From NCBI GenBank assembly GCA_963920575.1, contig OY986964.1:18891395-18955394 (forward strand): a DNA stretch of 64,000 nucleotides, written 5' to 3'. Below, in pieces: positions 39,662 through 51,688 of this stretch. The notes below the pieces were generated by a model that was given only the letters and a program-made list of their open reading frames with translations, was not told the origin of the DNA and did not search any database. Every line of letters begins with the position of its first letter. The first letter of the stretch is position 1. The DNA comes from Narthecium ossifragum (taxonomy: Eukaryota; Streptophyta; Magnoliopsida; Dioscoreales; Nartheciaceae). The position numbers and the translations under genes are program-made.

Positions 39662-41165
39662 CTAAGCTCCCACGTGCTTCTTCAGGAGTGATACATGGAA
39701 GACTGGGTGTACCTTAGAATTTGATGGAAGCTGGAGGCGGTAAGCAACAGCTCCTATGCATTCCAATACCTCGTATGGCCCATAGAACTTTGCCGCAAGC
39801 TTATGAGATTGACGCTTGACCACGAACTTCTGTCGATAGGGCTGCAGTTTGACATAGACCATCTCTCCGACCTGGAATTCGACGTCGCGATGTCCTCGAT
39901 CGTATGTTTGCTTCATCTTGTTCTGGGCAGCTGCTAACCTTGACTTAACATATGCTATCACTTTATCCCCTTCAACTAGGAAGTGATCTACAGCTGCTGA
40001 TCTGGCTGTCCCGGGTACGTAGGAGAGGAGGGTCGGTGGAGGTCTCCCATACACTACCTCATAGGGTGTCCGCTGGATGCTGGAGTGCCAACTAGTGTTA
40101 TAGGTGTACTCCGCCCAAGTCAACCATTGGGTCCATTGTGTAGGACGATCACCTGAAAAACATCGTAAGTAAATCTCCAGTGATCGGTTTACTACCTCAG
40201 TTTGGCCATCCGTCTAGGGGTGGTATGCTGAGGAGAATCTGAACTTGACTCCTTGCAATCTGAAGATCTCATGCCAAAAGTTGCCGGTGAAGGTAGGATC
40301 TCGATCACAGACGATTCTAGTTGGCATGCCATGGTGCTTGAACACCGTGTCGAAGAAAACTCGAGCTACTGAGTATGCCGTGTAGGGATGCCGTAGGGGA
40401 GCGAAGTGTGCATATTTGGACAATCTGTCGACGACTACTAGAATGGCTGTACCCTCTAGAAGATGGGAGTCCGTCGATGAAGTCCATAGAGACATCAGTC
40501 CATACGTCGTGAGGGATGGGTAGGGGCTGGAGTAGGCCGGCTGGCTTCAGGGTCTCGGCCTTGTGTCGTCGGCAGGTGTCACACTGACGGATGAAGTCCT
40601 TGATCCGCGCTTGCACTCCCTTCCAGTAGAAGGTGGTTCGTAGCCGGTGCCACATCTTGACAAACCCTTCATGTGTGCTGGAGTGTATGGTCACCAAGAT
40701 CTCTGGAATGACTGGAGAGTTCTTCCTCAAGAAGATGCGGTCTTTGTGGAAGATGACTCCGTTGTGAACTGTCCATGGTCCCTTGATATCTCCGTTCTGT
40801 ATGTTCCCAGCGAGCTTCTGCATCTCTGCATTGGTTTTGACATCCTCCTGAATTGGTTCAAGCCATTGGGGTACCGGACTTGAGATGGTTGCTGTCGAGG
40901 GGGGTGATGCTGCCGTGCGGCCTGGACTGAACTCATGTTGGCCATGGGAGATGTTGTCCAGATCAGGTAGTAGAGGATCTGAAGTAGGCGACGGCAGTGG
41001 GTCCTCTACCGTTGACTCGGTAGCTGGAAGAGCCACAAGCACTTGGCCAATCATCATGCCAAGTGAGGGTTCTCCATGCTCAGCTAGGTCTGTGGTCTCC
41101 TCTTCAAGCTCAGCTCCAACCAGATCTTCCGTGGCTGGTTCCTCATTGACGATCTCAATGCTCAA
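39662..41165 (-). pseudogene. Family IV integrase fused to gag tail
   Basis: Minus strand. From 41165 an acidic gag tail (SIEIVNEEPATEDLV) runs in frame directly into the integrase N-terminus (WTVHNGVIFHKDRIFLRK), with PR, RT and RNase H missing between. Next come the HHCC-like zinc region (HSSTHEG to CDTCRRHK) and the core with first Asp (WTDVSMDFIDGLP). A frameshift near 40450 follows, then second Asp (CDRDPTFTGNFW). A CAG-to-TAG stop sits at YHP*TDGQTE (about 40214), and the C-terminal domain ends YRLQLPSNSKVHPVFHVSLL. No chromodomain is evident. At least one frameshift and one stop make it dead. Confidence 0.85.
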
Positions 41166-42576
41166 CAGCTGCTTACAGCGGTGCCCCGGTGTATAGGGCT
41201 CGTCACATTGGAAGCAAAGTCCTTGTGCTCTTCGTTGTTGCAGTTTAGCTAGAGATAGCTGTCTTCGTTGAGGTCGGACTATAGTTTGAGTCTAACTAGG
41301 AGTCCTAGTTTGAGTAGGATAAGGAGTCCTAGTCTCACTCGAGCTCCAGTTCGCGGGCGTGGCACGGGCAGCGGGGGCTGGACGGGTAGGTGCAGGCGTC
41401 GTCCTTGCCGTAGCATGCCGGATCGCGTACTGCTTCGCCTCCTGAGTCTTGGCGTAGCTGATGGCCTCGGCTATGGTGACTGGTCTAGCGAGCTGAACAT
41501 CGTACCTGATGGCCGGCTTCAATCCACCGATGAAGAGACTCAGTACCACATCCCAAGCCAAGTGTGGAACACGACCTAGACCTCAGTCGACCCGGATCTG
41601 GTTGTCTCGGACTGAGCCATCTTGCTGAATCCGAGTGAGTTCGCCGATGGGGTCCTCGTAGGTCGTCGGTCCATAGCGCAAGTGCAAGGCATGCCATGTT
41701 GCGCAGTCATCCGTATCCTTCGACAGATGGTACCATGTCTGGGCATCTCCATCGAAGTGATAGGCGGCGTAGCGGACCTTCTCTTGTTCATGGATAGGGT
41801 GGTAAGAGAAGAACTGCTCCGCCTTGAGAATCCAATGAGTAGGATCTGTAGCACCATCATAGCAAGGGAAGTCCATGCGGGGAATCCGGGCAGCAAAGGG
41901 TTGCTCACAGATTGGGTCATGGGGTTGTTCATATGCAGGTGGGGTGTGAGGAGGGTTGTAATGGGGTGGAGGAGGAGCTGGGTTGTAGGGGACATATGGA
42001 GGGGGCGTAGGCTGCTGGTATGGAGGGGGGTGATAGGGTAGATATAGAGGCTGGTGTGGTGGGGTGGAAGGATAGTGGAGCCAGGTGGTGGTGGACAGGT
42101 AATGGTGGCGGCCAAGGGTGTGGTGTAGGCCGGTTGAGCAGGGGGTTGGGTAGGAGGGATAGGGTGTGGTGGACATGTTCCAACCAAGACATAATTGGGA
42201 TGAAGGTCGGGTACTCCTAGGTTAGGGACAGCTTCAGGTGGAGTCCTAGGAGAAGTAGGGTTCATGGTAGGAGGTGGATTAGGGTTAGGGTTACCTCCAG
42301 GTTCGCCCATGGCTCCCTGATTCCTTCCTTGCATCTGTATTGCCATAAAGGCGATTTCCTCTCCGAGATCCCTTTGGTGATGATCTGCATCTCCCGCTGC
42401 CAATCCCGCGTCACCACTTGTGCGGTTTCCAACGTCTGCAACGACCCATGGATGCCCTTCATCTCTCCTCTGGTTACGGGGCTTTCCCGCTCCATGGAAG
42501 CACTAGCGGTGGTATCGCCCAATTCAAAAGGACGAACGAGGATAGATGAAAACCATGTATTTCGGTCTTCGGCCAA
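41166..42576 (-). pseudogene. Family IV gag with frameshifts
   Basis: Minus strand. N-terminus near 42576 (MAEDRNTWFSSILVRPFELG), then a frame-shifted Pro/Tyr-rich region (PPPYQQPTPPPYVPYNPA) like family I. The capsid core follows (RMDFPCYDGATDPTHWILKA, then YHFDGDAQTWYHL), then LFIGGLKPAIRYDVQL, a TRTPYPTQTRTPS linker and a zinc knuckle CFQCDEPYTPGHRC (about 41170-41215). Several frame breaks. Confidence 0.85.
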
Positions 42577-42590
42577 AAGCGATGAAAACT

Positions 42591-43446
42591 CATCAATTTG
42601 ACATCCAACGATGTATCAAATTGAAATCAAACTTAAACATGTACTCAATGGCATGTTAGGAACATGAGTCCAAGAATTGGATCTAATTGATGTCTAATTT
42701 CCACTGATTTTACTAATCAATTTCTTAATTCCTGTTTTGCAGCAGTTTAGGAAAAACTTCACTAAAAATCGTATATAAATCAAAAAATCACGAAACTAGC
42801 AGCAATCGAAAGAGAACTCGATGATCTACAACTTTCGTCTTGGAAGTTGCTCGAGATCATGCACATACGGTGTAGAAGTCTAGCTCGAACACACCAGTTC
42901 AGCTAAAAATAGAGATTAGGGTAAATCTGGGGAAAACAATGCATAAAACCCAAATAAATTTCAATCAAATCTCCCGAGACTTCAATCAGTAATTTAGCAT
43001 GCTTAGAGGGACTAATTAATACAAAGAAAACAACAAATCAAACAACCAAACCCTAACTTAAGCTTAACCCAAAGTTAAGGTAGAAACCCTATACCTTAAA
43101 CGCAAATCCAAGTCTTCAATCCTTGCTAATCCACCGTGATCCGCCGTCCTCAATCATCCTTCGTTGTCGTAGCCGTCTCCAGCTAGCCGGAGTCCTCCCA
43201 CAACCGCAATCGTCGCCGGAGAAGGAAGAGGGGTTGCCGCGGGAGAAAGGGAAGGAAGGAGAAGGGGGAGGGGGCCCTCGCCCCCGCCTCCAGGTCACCG
43301 GGGAAGGAAGAGGGGTTGCCGCAAGAGAGAGAAAGGGAAGGAAGGAGGAGAGGATCGGGTGTGGGGAAGGCAGGGAAGGAAGAGGAAGAGGAAAGGAAAG
43401 AAAAGAAAAAGGAAAAGAAAGAGAGAGGGAGAGAGAGAAAAGGAAA

Positions 43447-43481
<35 letters not shown>

Positions 43482-43823
43482 AAGCCACTTAAGTGGCCGA
43501 GCTGGTCTAGCCGAGTCAACTAATCGGACTGAATCCGATTTGACTCCAAATTGCGATCTCGTCGCAATCTCGTCCGGATCTGATGATCATGAACGCTCCT
43601 ACTGTATCTATTCAATCATGTACATCAATCAAGGTTGTGTGTACACTACGCGGGTGTGAAACCGATCGCCAAGGCCCAATTTACCAAATTACCCATGGGC
43701 CCAAAAACAACGATGCGATCAACCGATCGCAAAGCAAGGCCAACCAATCCAAACCAACCAAGCCAGACCCTCAACCTAACGCGGTCGGACTGGATCGGAG
43801 GAATGGGTCCTCACAACCTATCA
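42591..43823 (-). repeat. Family III LTR, inverted copy
   Basis: Minus strand starts TGATAGGTTGTGAGGACCC at 43823, just after CCTTTAAGGG. It aligns with 351 onward for the first ~220 bp, then diverges. Its far end is cut near 42590 by the family IV gag. Confidence 0.7.
43451..43479. repeat. (GA)n microsatellite
   Basis: About 14 uninterrupted GA units inside the family III LTR, next to a broader G/A-rich tract (43200-43450). Confidence 0.95.
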
Positions 43824-44600
43824 CCCTTAAAGGAATGTCGTCCCGAAATTCGATAAGGGTAGGGTCGAAAACAACAGAGCTAAACCACAGCACACCTGCA
43901 AAAGACAAGAATGTTTAGTAGGCTCACAACCTGAGCGACCACACACAAAGGGCACCAACTCTCGCGACACAAAACCCCGGGCACCAACGCCCGCAACGGC
44001 CGCACAACACAGTAGACACCCCTCGAGGTAGGAACCACTTGTGACACTCTGCACCAGCGCCTCCAGCTCTCCCATCTCAACCCCAAATGCCTATGCATAA
44101 TCTGTCTACCAGTCGAAGCTACTGACACGTGATGAATCTGGACGGTGCCTCCTCAGCTCAAACACGTGACAGTAGGAAGCACGACTGGTGGAATCAGGTC
44201 AATCTGCAAGCCATCTCACCAGCGCGAACTTAAACCTCAAAAGGGCAAAACATCTCAGCGTCGATTCTTCCTTGACCAATCTATCAGGATCTCTCCATGG
44301 ACCATCCTCAAGAGTACTCTATCGTCAATTGCAAATTCAAATGACAATCACATCTGATCTGTGTTGGTCTTCTGAAGAGTGGGTGATGGTGTCTGAGTCG
44401 GTGGATGAAACCTCTGCAAGGTTTTCCCAAGTAGGAAGGCGACGTGAGACATCATACTATCCCTCAAACGGTGCGATGCCAATGTTGAACGGTCAATTGC
44501 TGTAACAAGCGAACTCCATCCTGAAATGTGATCTTGCCAACTGACATCTACATCCATAATACATGCTTCATCTGAGATCTGAGTCATTCTCTTTAACCGT
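43824..44600 (-). pseudogene. Chromovirus pol 3' part, degenerate
   Basis: Minus-strand continuation of the remnant at 52742-53707. Seen: DVSWQDHISGW (about 44520-44550) in the integrase, heavily stopped sequence after it, and a tail reading SNFGTTFL before the family III LTR. It is probably the pol end of the family III element. Confidence 0.55.
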
Positions 44601-44605
44601 CTCTT

Positions 44606-45841
44606 TGATACGAGTCGATCCGACTCGACCAACTGGACCCGAACCCAGAAGAGGAACCAAGCTGGTTCAACCTCTTTCCTAGTTTGACTTGGACTTTTCT
44701 AGTTCAAACTAGAGTATTTAATTAGTACTTATCATTAGTCTTTTATTGAGTCCTAGTTGATTGTTAGGAATGAATTAAGAGTCCATGTGAGTTAGGAAGT
44801 TGAGTTGAGTCAGAAACCTTATTACTTGCTAATCAAGCAAGGGGGTTTTTCTAGGGGATTAGGACTCAGTCAAGGTCTCTATAAAAGGACCTTAGTAGTT
44901 TGTATTACGTAATGATGAAGGATGAATGAAGAGTTATGAATTATTAGGAGTAGTTGATAAATTATCATAGGAGTAGAGATAATATAGCTTCCACCAGATA
45001 TCCACCATAGATCCATCTTCTTCCCCGCTGGTCATCTTCTCCGCAGCCGGCATCGCCTTCACCTTCATCTTCCTTCTCCGTCACTTTCTCTCTCCTCCAC
45101 GTCAGCACCACGTCACTGCCACGTCATCGTTACTGTTCATCGTCTCCTTCCTCTATCCCGAAACCCTAGCCAAGCTTCACCGCCGTTCCCTCTCCGGCCA
45201 CCCCCGTCGCCAACCAAGGCCACCATTCTCTTCCTCTAAGCCCCACGACTCCGGCCATCTATTCCCCGTCGCCCTTCACCATCTCCGGTGAGTTTCCCGG
45301 CAACATCACCTTCACAGTCGCCGCCGTCTTCTACCCTTCCCTCCGCCATTAACCTCCTAGATCCCTTCCCCGTTTCCGTCCGACCTCCCTAACCCGATCC
45401 AAACCTCCCTAAGGCACTCCCGAAGCCTCGCCGTCGTTCCCGACGTCTGCCGACCCAACCCTCTCCTCCGTCTCCCCTAGATCCCGTCGCTCCAGCCTCG
45501 TTCAGGACAATCCCCACCTCCAGGCGACCCTTCCTGGATGTATCCCGACCGCCGCCGCCGCCCCTACGCCGGCGATCCACCTCCGGCGGCCCTCAGCCCT
45601 CGGATCAACCTTAGCCTCTCCCTCAGCCACTGTTGGTTGACTTGGTCAACTGGATCCAGTCAACTTGATTGGTTCAGCCACTTAACCCAGTCCTAGCCGT
45701 TTCAACCAAGCCACTTAGCTCAATCCGAGCCAGATTCAATTTCAAGAGCCAATCAACCAATCCAGACTTGACCCAGTCGAGTCCTACCCCAATCTGAGTC
45801 AGATCTGAACCAGATTCGATCCAGCTTCAGCCCATTGGACT
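44606..45841 (+). repeat. Family II 5' LTR, left part
   Basis: Starts TGATACGAGTCGATCC; TATA box near 44880. It runs to the family I insertion. This part has no counterpart in the first copy because the gap removes it. Confidence 0.9.
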
Positions 45842-45846
45842 CAAAT

Positions 45847-46670
45847 TGATACGAGGTCGAACCGAGCCATTCCAAGAAGGGACCCACGTCCTTGCTTGGA
45901 TGGGCCCACGCCAAGGAGTTGGCTGCACCCAAGTCCCTTTGGGCGTTCTAAGCTCAGCCGGCCAAAGGAATCCTATTCCTAGCTGGTTTGCTTACTTAGA
46001 TGATTTCCTAGTTAGTAGTTATCTTGATTGAGTCAGTTTCCTAGATTGAGTTCAGTTTATGATTTGCTTAAATCAGTTCCTATTATGAGTCCTTGTTATT
46101 AGGAAGTTGAGATAAGATTGAGTCTTATTAGAAAAGTCTGGTTACTTGCTGATTAAAACAAGGTAGTATTCAGGTTGTAGTAGAACTCTCTTGAGGCCTC
46201 TATAAAAGGACCTCCATAGCTTGTAATTATGCATGGACGAATTTATGAGAGTTATTATTTAGTAGAGATAAATCCTAGGAGTAGAAGTAATATAGGAGTA
46301 GCAGTAACCTAGTTTCCTCATAATCCACCAGCCACCTTCATCTCTCTCTACAGCCGGTCTTTCTCCATCACCGGTCTCCTTCTCCGCTGCCATCCACTCC
46401 TTCGCCACCATCATCACCACTACCAGCCATCACCCACGTTCTCCAAGGCTTGGATCTCCAAGAGAAGCCAGCCAACCCTAGAGGAGCTGCAAGGTATCCC
46501 TCTTCTCATCCATCTCCTCCTCTAGTCTTCGTCTTCCTCGTCGAATACCTAGGGTCCTTCTCCTAAAACCCTAAAGGTATCTCTCGACCTAGCCTTAGAT
46601 TTGGCTAAAGAGGATCTGAGATAAGGCAAGAGACCCGGTACGAAAGCCCTTGAGAAGGTGCATCGTATCA
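45847..46670 (+). repeat. Family I 5' LTR, complete
   Basis: TGATACGAGGTCG to GCATCGTATCA; TATAAAAG at 46201-46208. Reference copy for the family. Confidence 0.95.
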
Positions 46671-46732
46671 ACTTGGCATCAGAGCTCCGTTCCGCGGACT
46701 GTGCCGCCCAAAGCCTTCCGGAAGCTACTCTG

Positions 46733-49066
46733 ATGGCAGGAGTACCAGCCTATCCTATACCGCCATCTATGATACGCCTACCATATCATCATCTACCTCC
46801 ACCCTATGCAGCCTACAATCCAATTCCTCCTAACCAGCCTACTACCCAACCGGTTCAACCCACTCATCCTCTTTCCCTTGGCCATCCGTTCCCTAACCCT
46901 AACCCTACTGTACCTGGCCGAGTCCCTCCACCACCATATCAGCCCCTATACCCCGCCCATGCCCAGCCACCATACCAGCAGCCTATGCCACCGTACAACC
47001 CTATTCCTCCCTACAATCCATCACCACTGTATCAACCATTACCTACTCCCTACAACCAACCCAAACCTACAAACACCAATGGCTATTTGAGTACAACTTG
47101 GACTCCAAATCCTACTGGAACTAGGATTACAAATCCTACTCCAACTAGGAATTCGAGTCAAACTCAGAGTACGACTTGGACTCCAGATCCTATTGAAACT
47201 AGGATTGCAAATCCTACTCCAACTAGGAATCCTAGTCAAACTCGGAGTACGACTTACCCTACGGCTGAACAATGGAAGGAAGCTGTCCAGAGTTGGATCC
47301 CTTTGCCTTACCCTTCTGTAGAACAGTGGGAAGCAATGATCAAACGATATTTTCCTACAAATCTGTGCCCTACCAGAGTTCAGATTTCCAGAGAAAATCC
47401 CATTCTAGCTACAACTTGGATTGCAGAATTTCAACCTAGCTCTACCTGGATTAGGACTCCTTATACTCCACCTACGCCCGAGCTTCCCCTTGACCCAACC
47501 CATGAACAACACTCGCTGCCCCCTTACCCAACCACACCACATCCCAGCCCAGTCAACATCCAAGAAGCTGCAGCCACCGACCTCACCTTTGTTGAAGAAC
47601 TCCCCACACCATGTAACCTCCACCAAGGTCCCCCTCAAAGCCACCCAACCTCTCCACCCATAGCCATTCCATGTACAAACCAGCTGGCTCCCAACTGCAT
47701 CTTTCCCCACTCCGGCGACAAACCTCAAGGAAGTCACGGTCTACCTCTGCCCAAGACTACTACCCTGACCTCCTACAGCCCACTGAAGGATCTTCTAGGG
47801 CAACAAAGGCCGTCCCCTAAACCTCCTGACCCCTTCCTCGACATTACCAAGCCCGGCTCCAAACCCCAACCACCAGAACCGACACCCATCCAGATTCACC
47901 CCATTGGTTCGAACCCCCATCCTCTCATCCTTCCTTCTCCATGGGATCCAAACCCTGATAAACATCCCTCACCGGCGACCAAGTTCAGTTCCCTCTCAGT
48001 TGCCAAAGCCACTCAGCTATCTGATCAGATCGAATCAAATCACTACGGTTTGAACCTGATCAAACTCCGACTCCATCACCTACAATTGGTCGAGTCAGAC
48101 TCCAGCTTACAAGACTTGGTCAGATTCCATCCAAGCACAACCAGGTTTGGTTACACCAACCAGATCCGACCAAGCTCAGATCAGACCAAGCTAAGTCAGA
48201 CTCAATTGGATGCAGCCAGAATCAATCCGGCTAGATCTGATTGCACCCAGCCAAGCTCCATCAAGCTCAGTCAAACTGAACCTGATCAAGATCCAAATAG
48301 TGCAGCAGAAGCGTGGCCCAGCCGACTTCACTTCAGACTGGGCCAAAGCGAGCTTGACTCAGCATCAAGCCAAGACCCTGCACATCCGACCAGGCCATGG
48401 AGATCAGATCCCGTCCTATGGTCATGGGCGACACTACTCATGGGACGTGACGAGGATCATCCAGGAGAACCATTGAAGATCCCATGCTTGGGGCCAACTG
48501 AACCATCAGATCGTCCCCCGGATGCTCCGTCCTCGGCACGACTGTATTCAGCTGCCACATTGGGTCTACTTCCACCTTGGAAGGACTCGATTCGAGTTGA
48601 TCTAGTCTTTGACCCAGGAAGCCAGCTACTAAGGACACACCACCGCCGATCTATGGCCGTCCTTTACTTCAAGGAGTTCCAGCGACCCCCGGATATGCCT
48701 AAGTTTCAGCTCCCTCCTTCTAGACCGGCAGCATGGCTCTTTGATTCACCGATCCGGTTACCACCTGATCCACCATGGGTGCGACCAGGGTTCTCACCAG
48801 CTGCATGGCCCCCTGATTCAATGGCCCAGTTACCATTAGATCCACCATGGGCCAGACCGGGATTCTCACCGCCGAGTACAGAGCAACAGTTGCGGTCCAG
48901 CCACATCACTCCGGTTAGAGAAGAGAAGAGCCCTCTTTCCTCATCACATTCAAGCCTTGAGGACAAGGCCAGTTTCGAAGGGAGGAGGGATGATACGAGG
49001 TCGAACCGAGCCATTCCAAGAAGGGACCCACGTCCTTGCTTGGATGGGCCCACGCCAAGGAGTTGA
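46733..49066 (+). CDS. Family I proline-rich ORF (777 aa), copy 2
   Basis: Second copy of 7770-10103. It stays open over its whole length with a handful of substitutions, for example T to I in the second Thr/Pro repeat, R to W near the shared module (giving WSWATLLMG, which agrees with family II), P to A and N to S near the end. The W form found here and in family II is probably ancestral, so the first copy carries the change. Confidence 0.6.
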   Translation: MAGVPAYPIPPSMIRLPYHHLPPPYAAYNPIPPNQPTTQPVQPTHPLSLGHPFPNPNPTVPGRVPPPPYQPLYPAHAQPPYQQPMPPYNPIPPYNPSPLYQPLPTPYNQPKPTNTNGYLSTTWTPNPTGTRITNPTPTRNSSQTQSTTWTPDPIETRIANPTPTRNPSQTRSTTYPTAEQWKEAVQSWIPLPYPSVEQWEAMIKRYFPTNLCPTRVQISRENPILATTWIAEFQPSSTWIRTPYTPPTPELPLDPTHEQHSLPPYPTTPHPSPVNIQEAAATDLTFVEELPTPCNLHQGPPQSHPTSPPIAIPCTNQLAPNCIFPHSGDKPQGSHGLPLPKTTTLTSYSPLKDLLGQQRPSPKPPDPFLDITKPGSKPQPPEPTPIQIHPIGSNPHPLILPSPWDPNPDKHPSPATKFSSLSVAKATQLSDQIESNHYGLNLIKLRLHHLQLVESDSSLQDLVRFHPSTTRFGYTNQIRPSSDQTKLSQTQLDAARINPARSDCTQPSSIKLSQTEPDQDPNSAAEAWPSRLHFRLGQSELDSASSQDPAHPTRPWRSDPVLWSWATLLMGRDEDHPGEPLKIPCLGPTEPSDRPPDAPSSARLYSAATLGLLPPWKDSIRVDLVFDPGSQLLRTHHRRSMAVLYFKEFQRPPDMPKFQLPPSRPAAWLFDSPIRLPPDPPWVRPGFSPAAWPPDSMAQLPLDPPWARPGFSPPSTEQQLRSSHITPVREEKSPLSSSHSSLEDKASFEGRRDDTRSNRAIPRRDPRPCLDGPTPRS

Positions 49067-49814
49067 CTGCACCCAAGTCCCTTTGGGCGTTCTAAGCTCA
49101 GCCGGCCAAAGGAATCCTATTTCTAGCTGGTTTGCTTACTTAGATGATTTCCTAGTTAGTAGTTATCTTGATTGAGTCAGTTTCCTAGATTGAGTTCAGT
49201 TTATGATTTGCTTAAATCAGTTCCTATTATGAGTCCTTGTTATTAGGAAGTTGAGATAAGATTGAGTCTTATTAGAAAAGTCTGGTTACTTGCTGATTAA
49301 AGCAAGGTAGTATTCAGGTTGTAGTAGAACTCTCTTGAGGCCTCTATAAAAGGACCTCCATAGCTTGTAATTATGCATGGACGAATTTATGAGAGTTATT
49401 ATTTAGTAGAGATAAATCCTAGGAGTAGAAGTAATATAGGAGTAGCTGTAACCTAGTTTCCTCATAATCCACCAGCCACCTTCATCTCTCTCTACAGCAG
49501 GTCCTTCTCCATCACCGGTCTCCTTCTCCGCTGCCATCCACTCCTTCGCCACCATCATCACCACTACCAGCCATCACCCACGTTCTCCAAGGCTTGGATC
49601 TCCAAGAGAAGCCAGCCAACCCTAGAGGAGCTGCAAGGTATCCCTCTTCTCATCCATCTCCTCCTCTAGTCTTCGTCTTCCTCGTCGAATACCTAGGGTC
49701 CTTCTCCTAAAACCCTAAAGGTATCTCTCGACCTAGCCTTAGATTTGGCTAAAGAGGATCTGAGATAAGGCAAGAGACCCGGTACGAAAGCCCTTGAGAA
49801 GGTGCATCGTATCA
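48991..49814 (+). repeat. Family I 3' LTR, copy 2
   Basis: Same as 10028-10851 except for a private C-to-T at about 49122. It is followed by TSD CAAAT and the resumed family II LTR. Confidence 0.95.
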
Positions 49815-49819
49815 CAAAT

Positions 49820-49900
49820 CAAGTCCGATCAGGCCGATTCTGATCGATTGGAGCAGTAGAGACCCATTACGAGAGGATCACGAGTAGACCGCTCGTAACA
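49820..49900 (+). repeat. Family II 5' LTR, right end
   Basis: 81 bp completing the interrupted LTR, ending CGCTCGTAACA before the primer site. It contains the stem arms TTACGAG and CTCGTAA. Confidence 0.9.
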
Positions 49901-49964
49901 ACTTGGTATCAGACCTCCGTTCCACCGACTGTGCGGTTCAGACTCTACTGGAAACTTCGCCACC

Positions 49965-51641
49965 ATGTACGGAGTACCCCAGGAAAGTTTGGAGCAACAA
50001 TTCAAGGTTCTGCAGTCCCAGTTGAAGCTATGTTCAACTTTGATGGAACGCCAAAGCAGAACCTTGGAGCGCACCAGCATGAAGTGGGAGCAGATTACTA
50101 GTAGATGGTCAACTGTGACTCAAACAAGTCCCACAAGGATTCAGGTTTTGAGTCAGACCCCTACCCTAGCTGCTACCCAGATTACGGAACCTGACCCCGA
50201 GCCAACTCGGATCAGGACTCCGACTGAGACTCCTCCCGCAACTCCGAGAGCAACCACAATTGTAACTCCGAGTTTAACTCCGCCAGATCCGGGTGAACAC
50301 CTTCTACAACCTTCCCATGATTTTTCTGGATTTTTACCTAATTTTCCAGATTTTTCCCGGGATTTTCTCTCTCCTCCCGGATTGGCTCGAGCCGCGGCTC
50401 ATCTCCTTCCCCGCGCACGGCTCGACCCCGAGCCGACCCTTCGTCGTCCCGGCTCGTCACCCGCGCCGACGGCTCGTCCCCGAGCCGCCACCCGATCGCC
50501 GCCATCCGACGCTGTCCTCTCCATCTACACACCGGGGAACCATCGGCGTCCTTCCCCGAAGCAACCTTGGCCGTCTGCCACCACGAAGGAAGCTCGGATC
50601 GCCGGAGCCCAACTTCGGCAAATTCCATTGATCCGGCAACCTCCACTCCGCCACTTCCAGAGGATGATCCTTCGATCAAACCTCACGGGAAAGGTCCCAA
50701 GACCTTCACGAACCGTTTCCACCCATCCCCGCCTACCGATGAGCCCTCATTCACCGACGATCACCGGCGACGTTCTCCACCGCGCCGCCACCTTCAGATC
50801 CGGCGTGTTCGAAGCCCAATACGTCGATCAAACCGTACGGATGGAACTCTCACGTCCTTGCGAAGCTTCCTGTGCCGTTGCCACACTCCGGCGACCTGGT
50901 TTCGCCGTTGATCCAGCTCCGGCAGCTTCTCAGCCGTCCGATCAAGACTGCAACTTGATCCAGCCGTTTGATCAGCGTGATCTTCGATCCAGTGGTTCCG
51001 ATCTTCGATCTGAACCTGATCCAAAAGTCTCCAGCAATCAGGACCATCCAGATCAACTCCATGTGATCAAGATGCATCCTCGACCGTTGATCAAGCATCC
51101 GAAGGTTGATATGAGTCATCAAAGGAGCTACCCTCCTTATTCAGATGTCTCCTTCAATCTGATCAGATCTGATTATGATGGTAACATCATAATTGGATGT
51201 TAGACATGTTTGAGCCAACTGACTCAAGTCCAGATTGACACCGATAGAGCCAACCAAGTCAGACATGTTTGGACCAGAGTACGACTCAGCACAGCTGAAG
51301 ATTCAACTTGGTTCAACCAATTCCAAGCCCAGACTAGTGCAGCAGAAGCATGGTCCAGCCATCTTCACTTCAGATTGGACCAAAGCCAGCTTGACCCAGA
51401 TTCAAGCCAGGTCCCTGCACAGTTGATTAGACCATGGAGATCAGATCCCATCCTATGGTCATGGGCAACACTACTGATGGGACATGATGAGGATGACCCA
51501 GGAGAGCCATTGAAGATCATATTCCTGGAGCTACCTGAGCCGTCAGATCGACCGCCAGATGCTCATCCATCACTGCCACTGCTACCTCTGGACCCATCAT
51601 GGGATCGACCTGGTTTCTCCCCACCGAGTCCAGAACTATAG
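49965..51641 (+). pseudogene. Family II internal ORF with one in-frame stop, copy 2
   Basis: Second copy of 11002-12678, with the same TAG (51201-51203), so the stop predates the duplication. The few substitutions include K to E just after LSTA, and K to R in the short overlapping frame. Confidence 0.6.
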
Positions 51642-51688
51642 CAGCAAGTTGATTCGGTCCAGCCACATGGAGCCATCCTACCTGACCT

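Larger units (their letters stand above)
38574..42590 (-). mobile_element. Family IV Ty3/gypsy element, RT-deleted, 5' end missing
   Basis: Minus-strand element: 3' LTR 38574-39434, polypurine tract 39435-39449, integrase, then gag reaching about 42576. Protease, RT and RNase H are absent. No 5' LTR or primer site is found above 42590, where family III LTR sequence begins, so the 5' end was lost. Confidence 0.8.
45847..49814 (+). mobile_element. Family I non-autonomous element, complete, TSD CAAAT
   Basis: Two 824-bp LTRs (45847-46670, 48991-49814), primer site 46674-46685, one ORF, polypurine tract 48977-48990, TSD CAAAT at 45842-45846 and 49815-49819. The LTRs differ at about six sites (0.7%). 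The total is 3968 bp with no enzyme genes. Confidence 0.95.
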
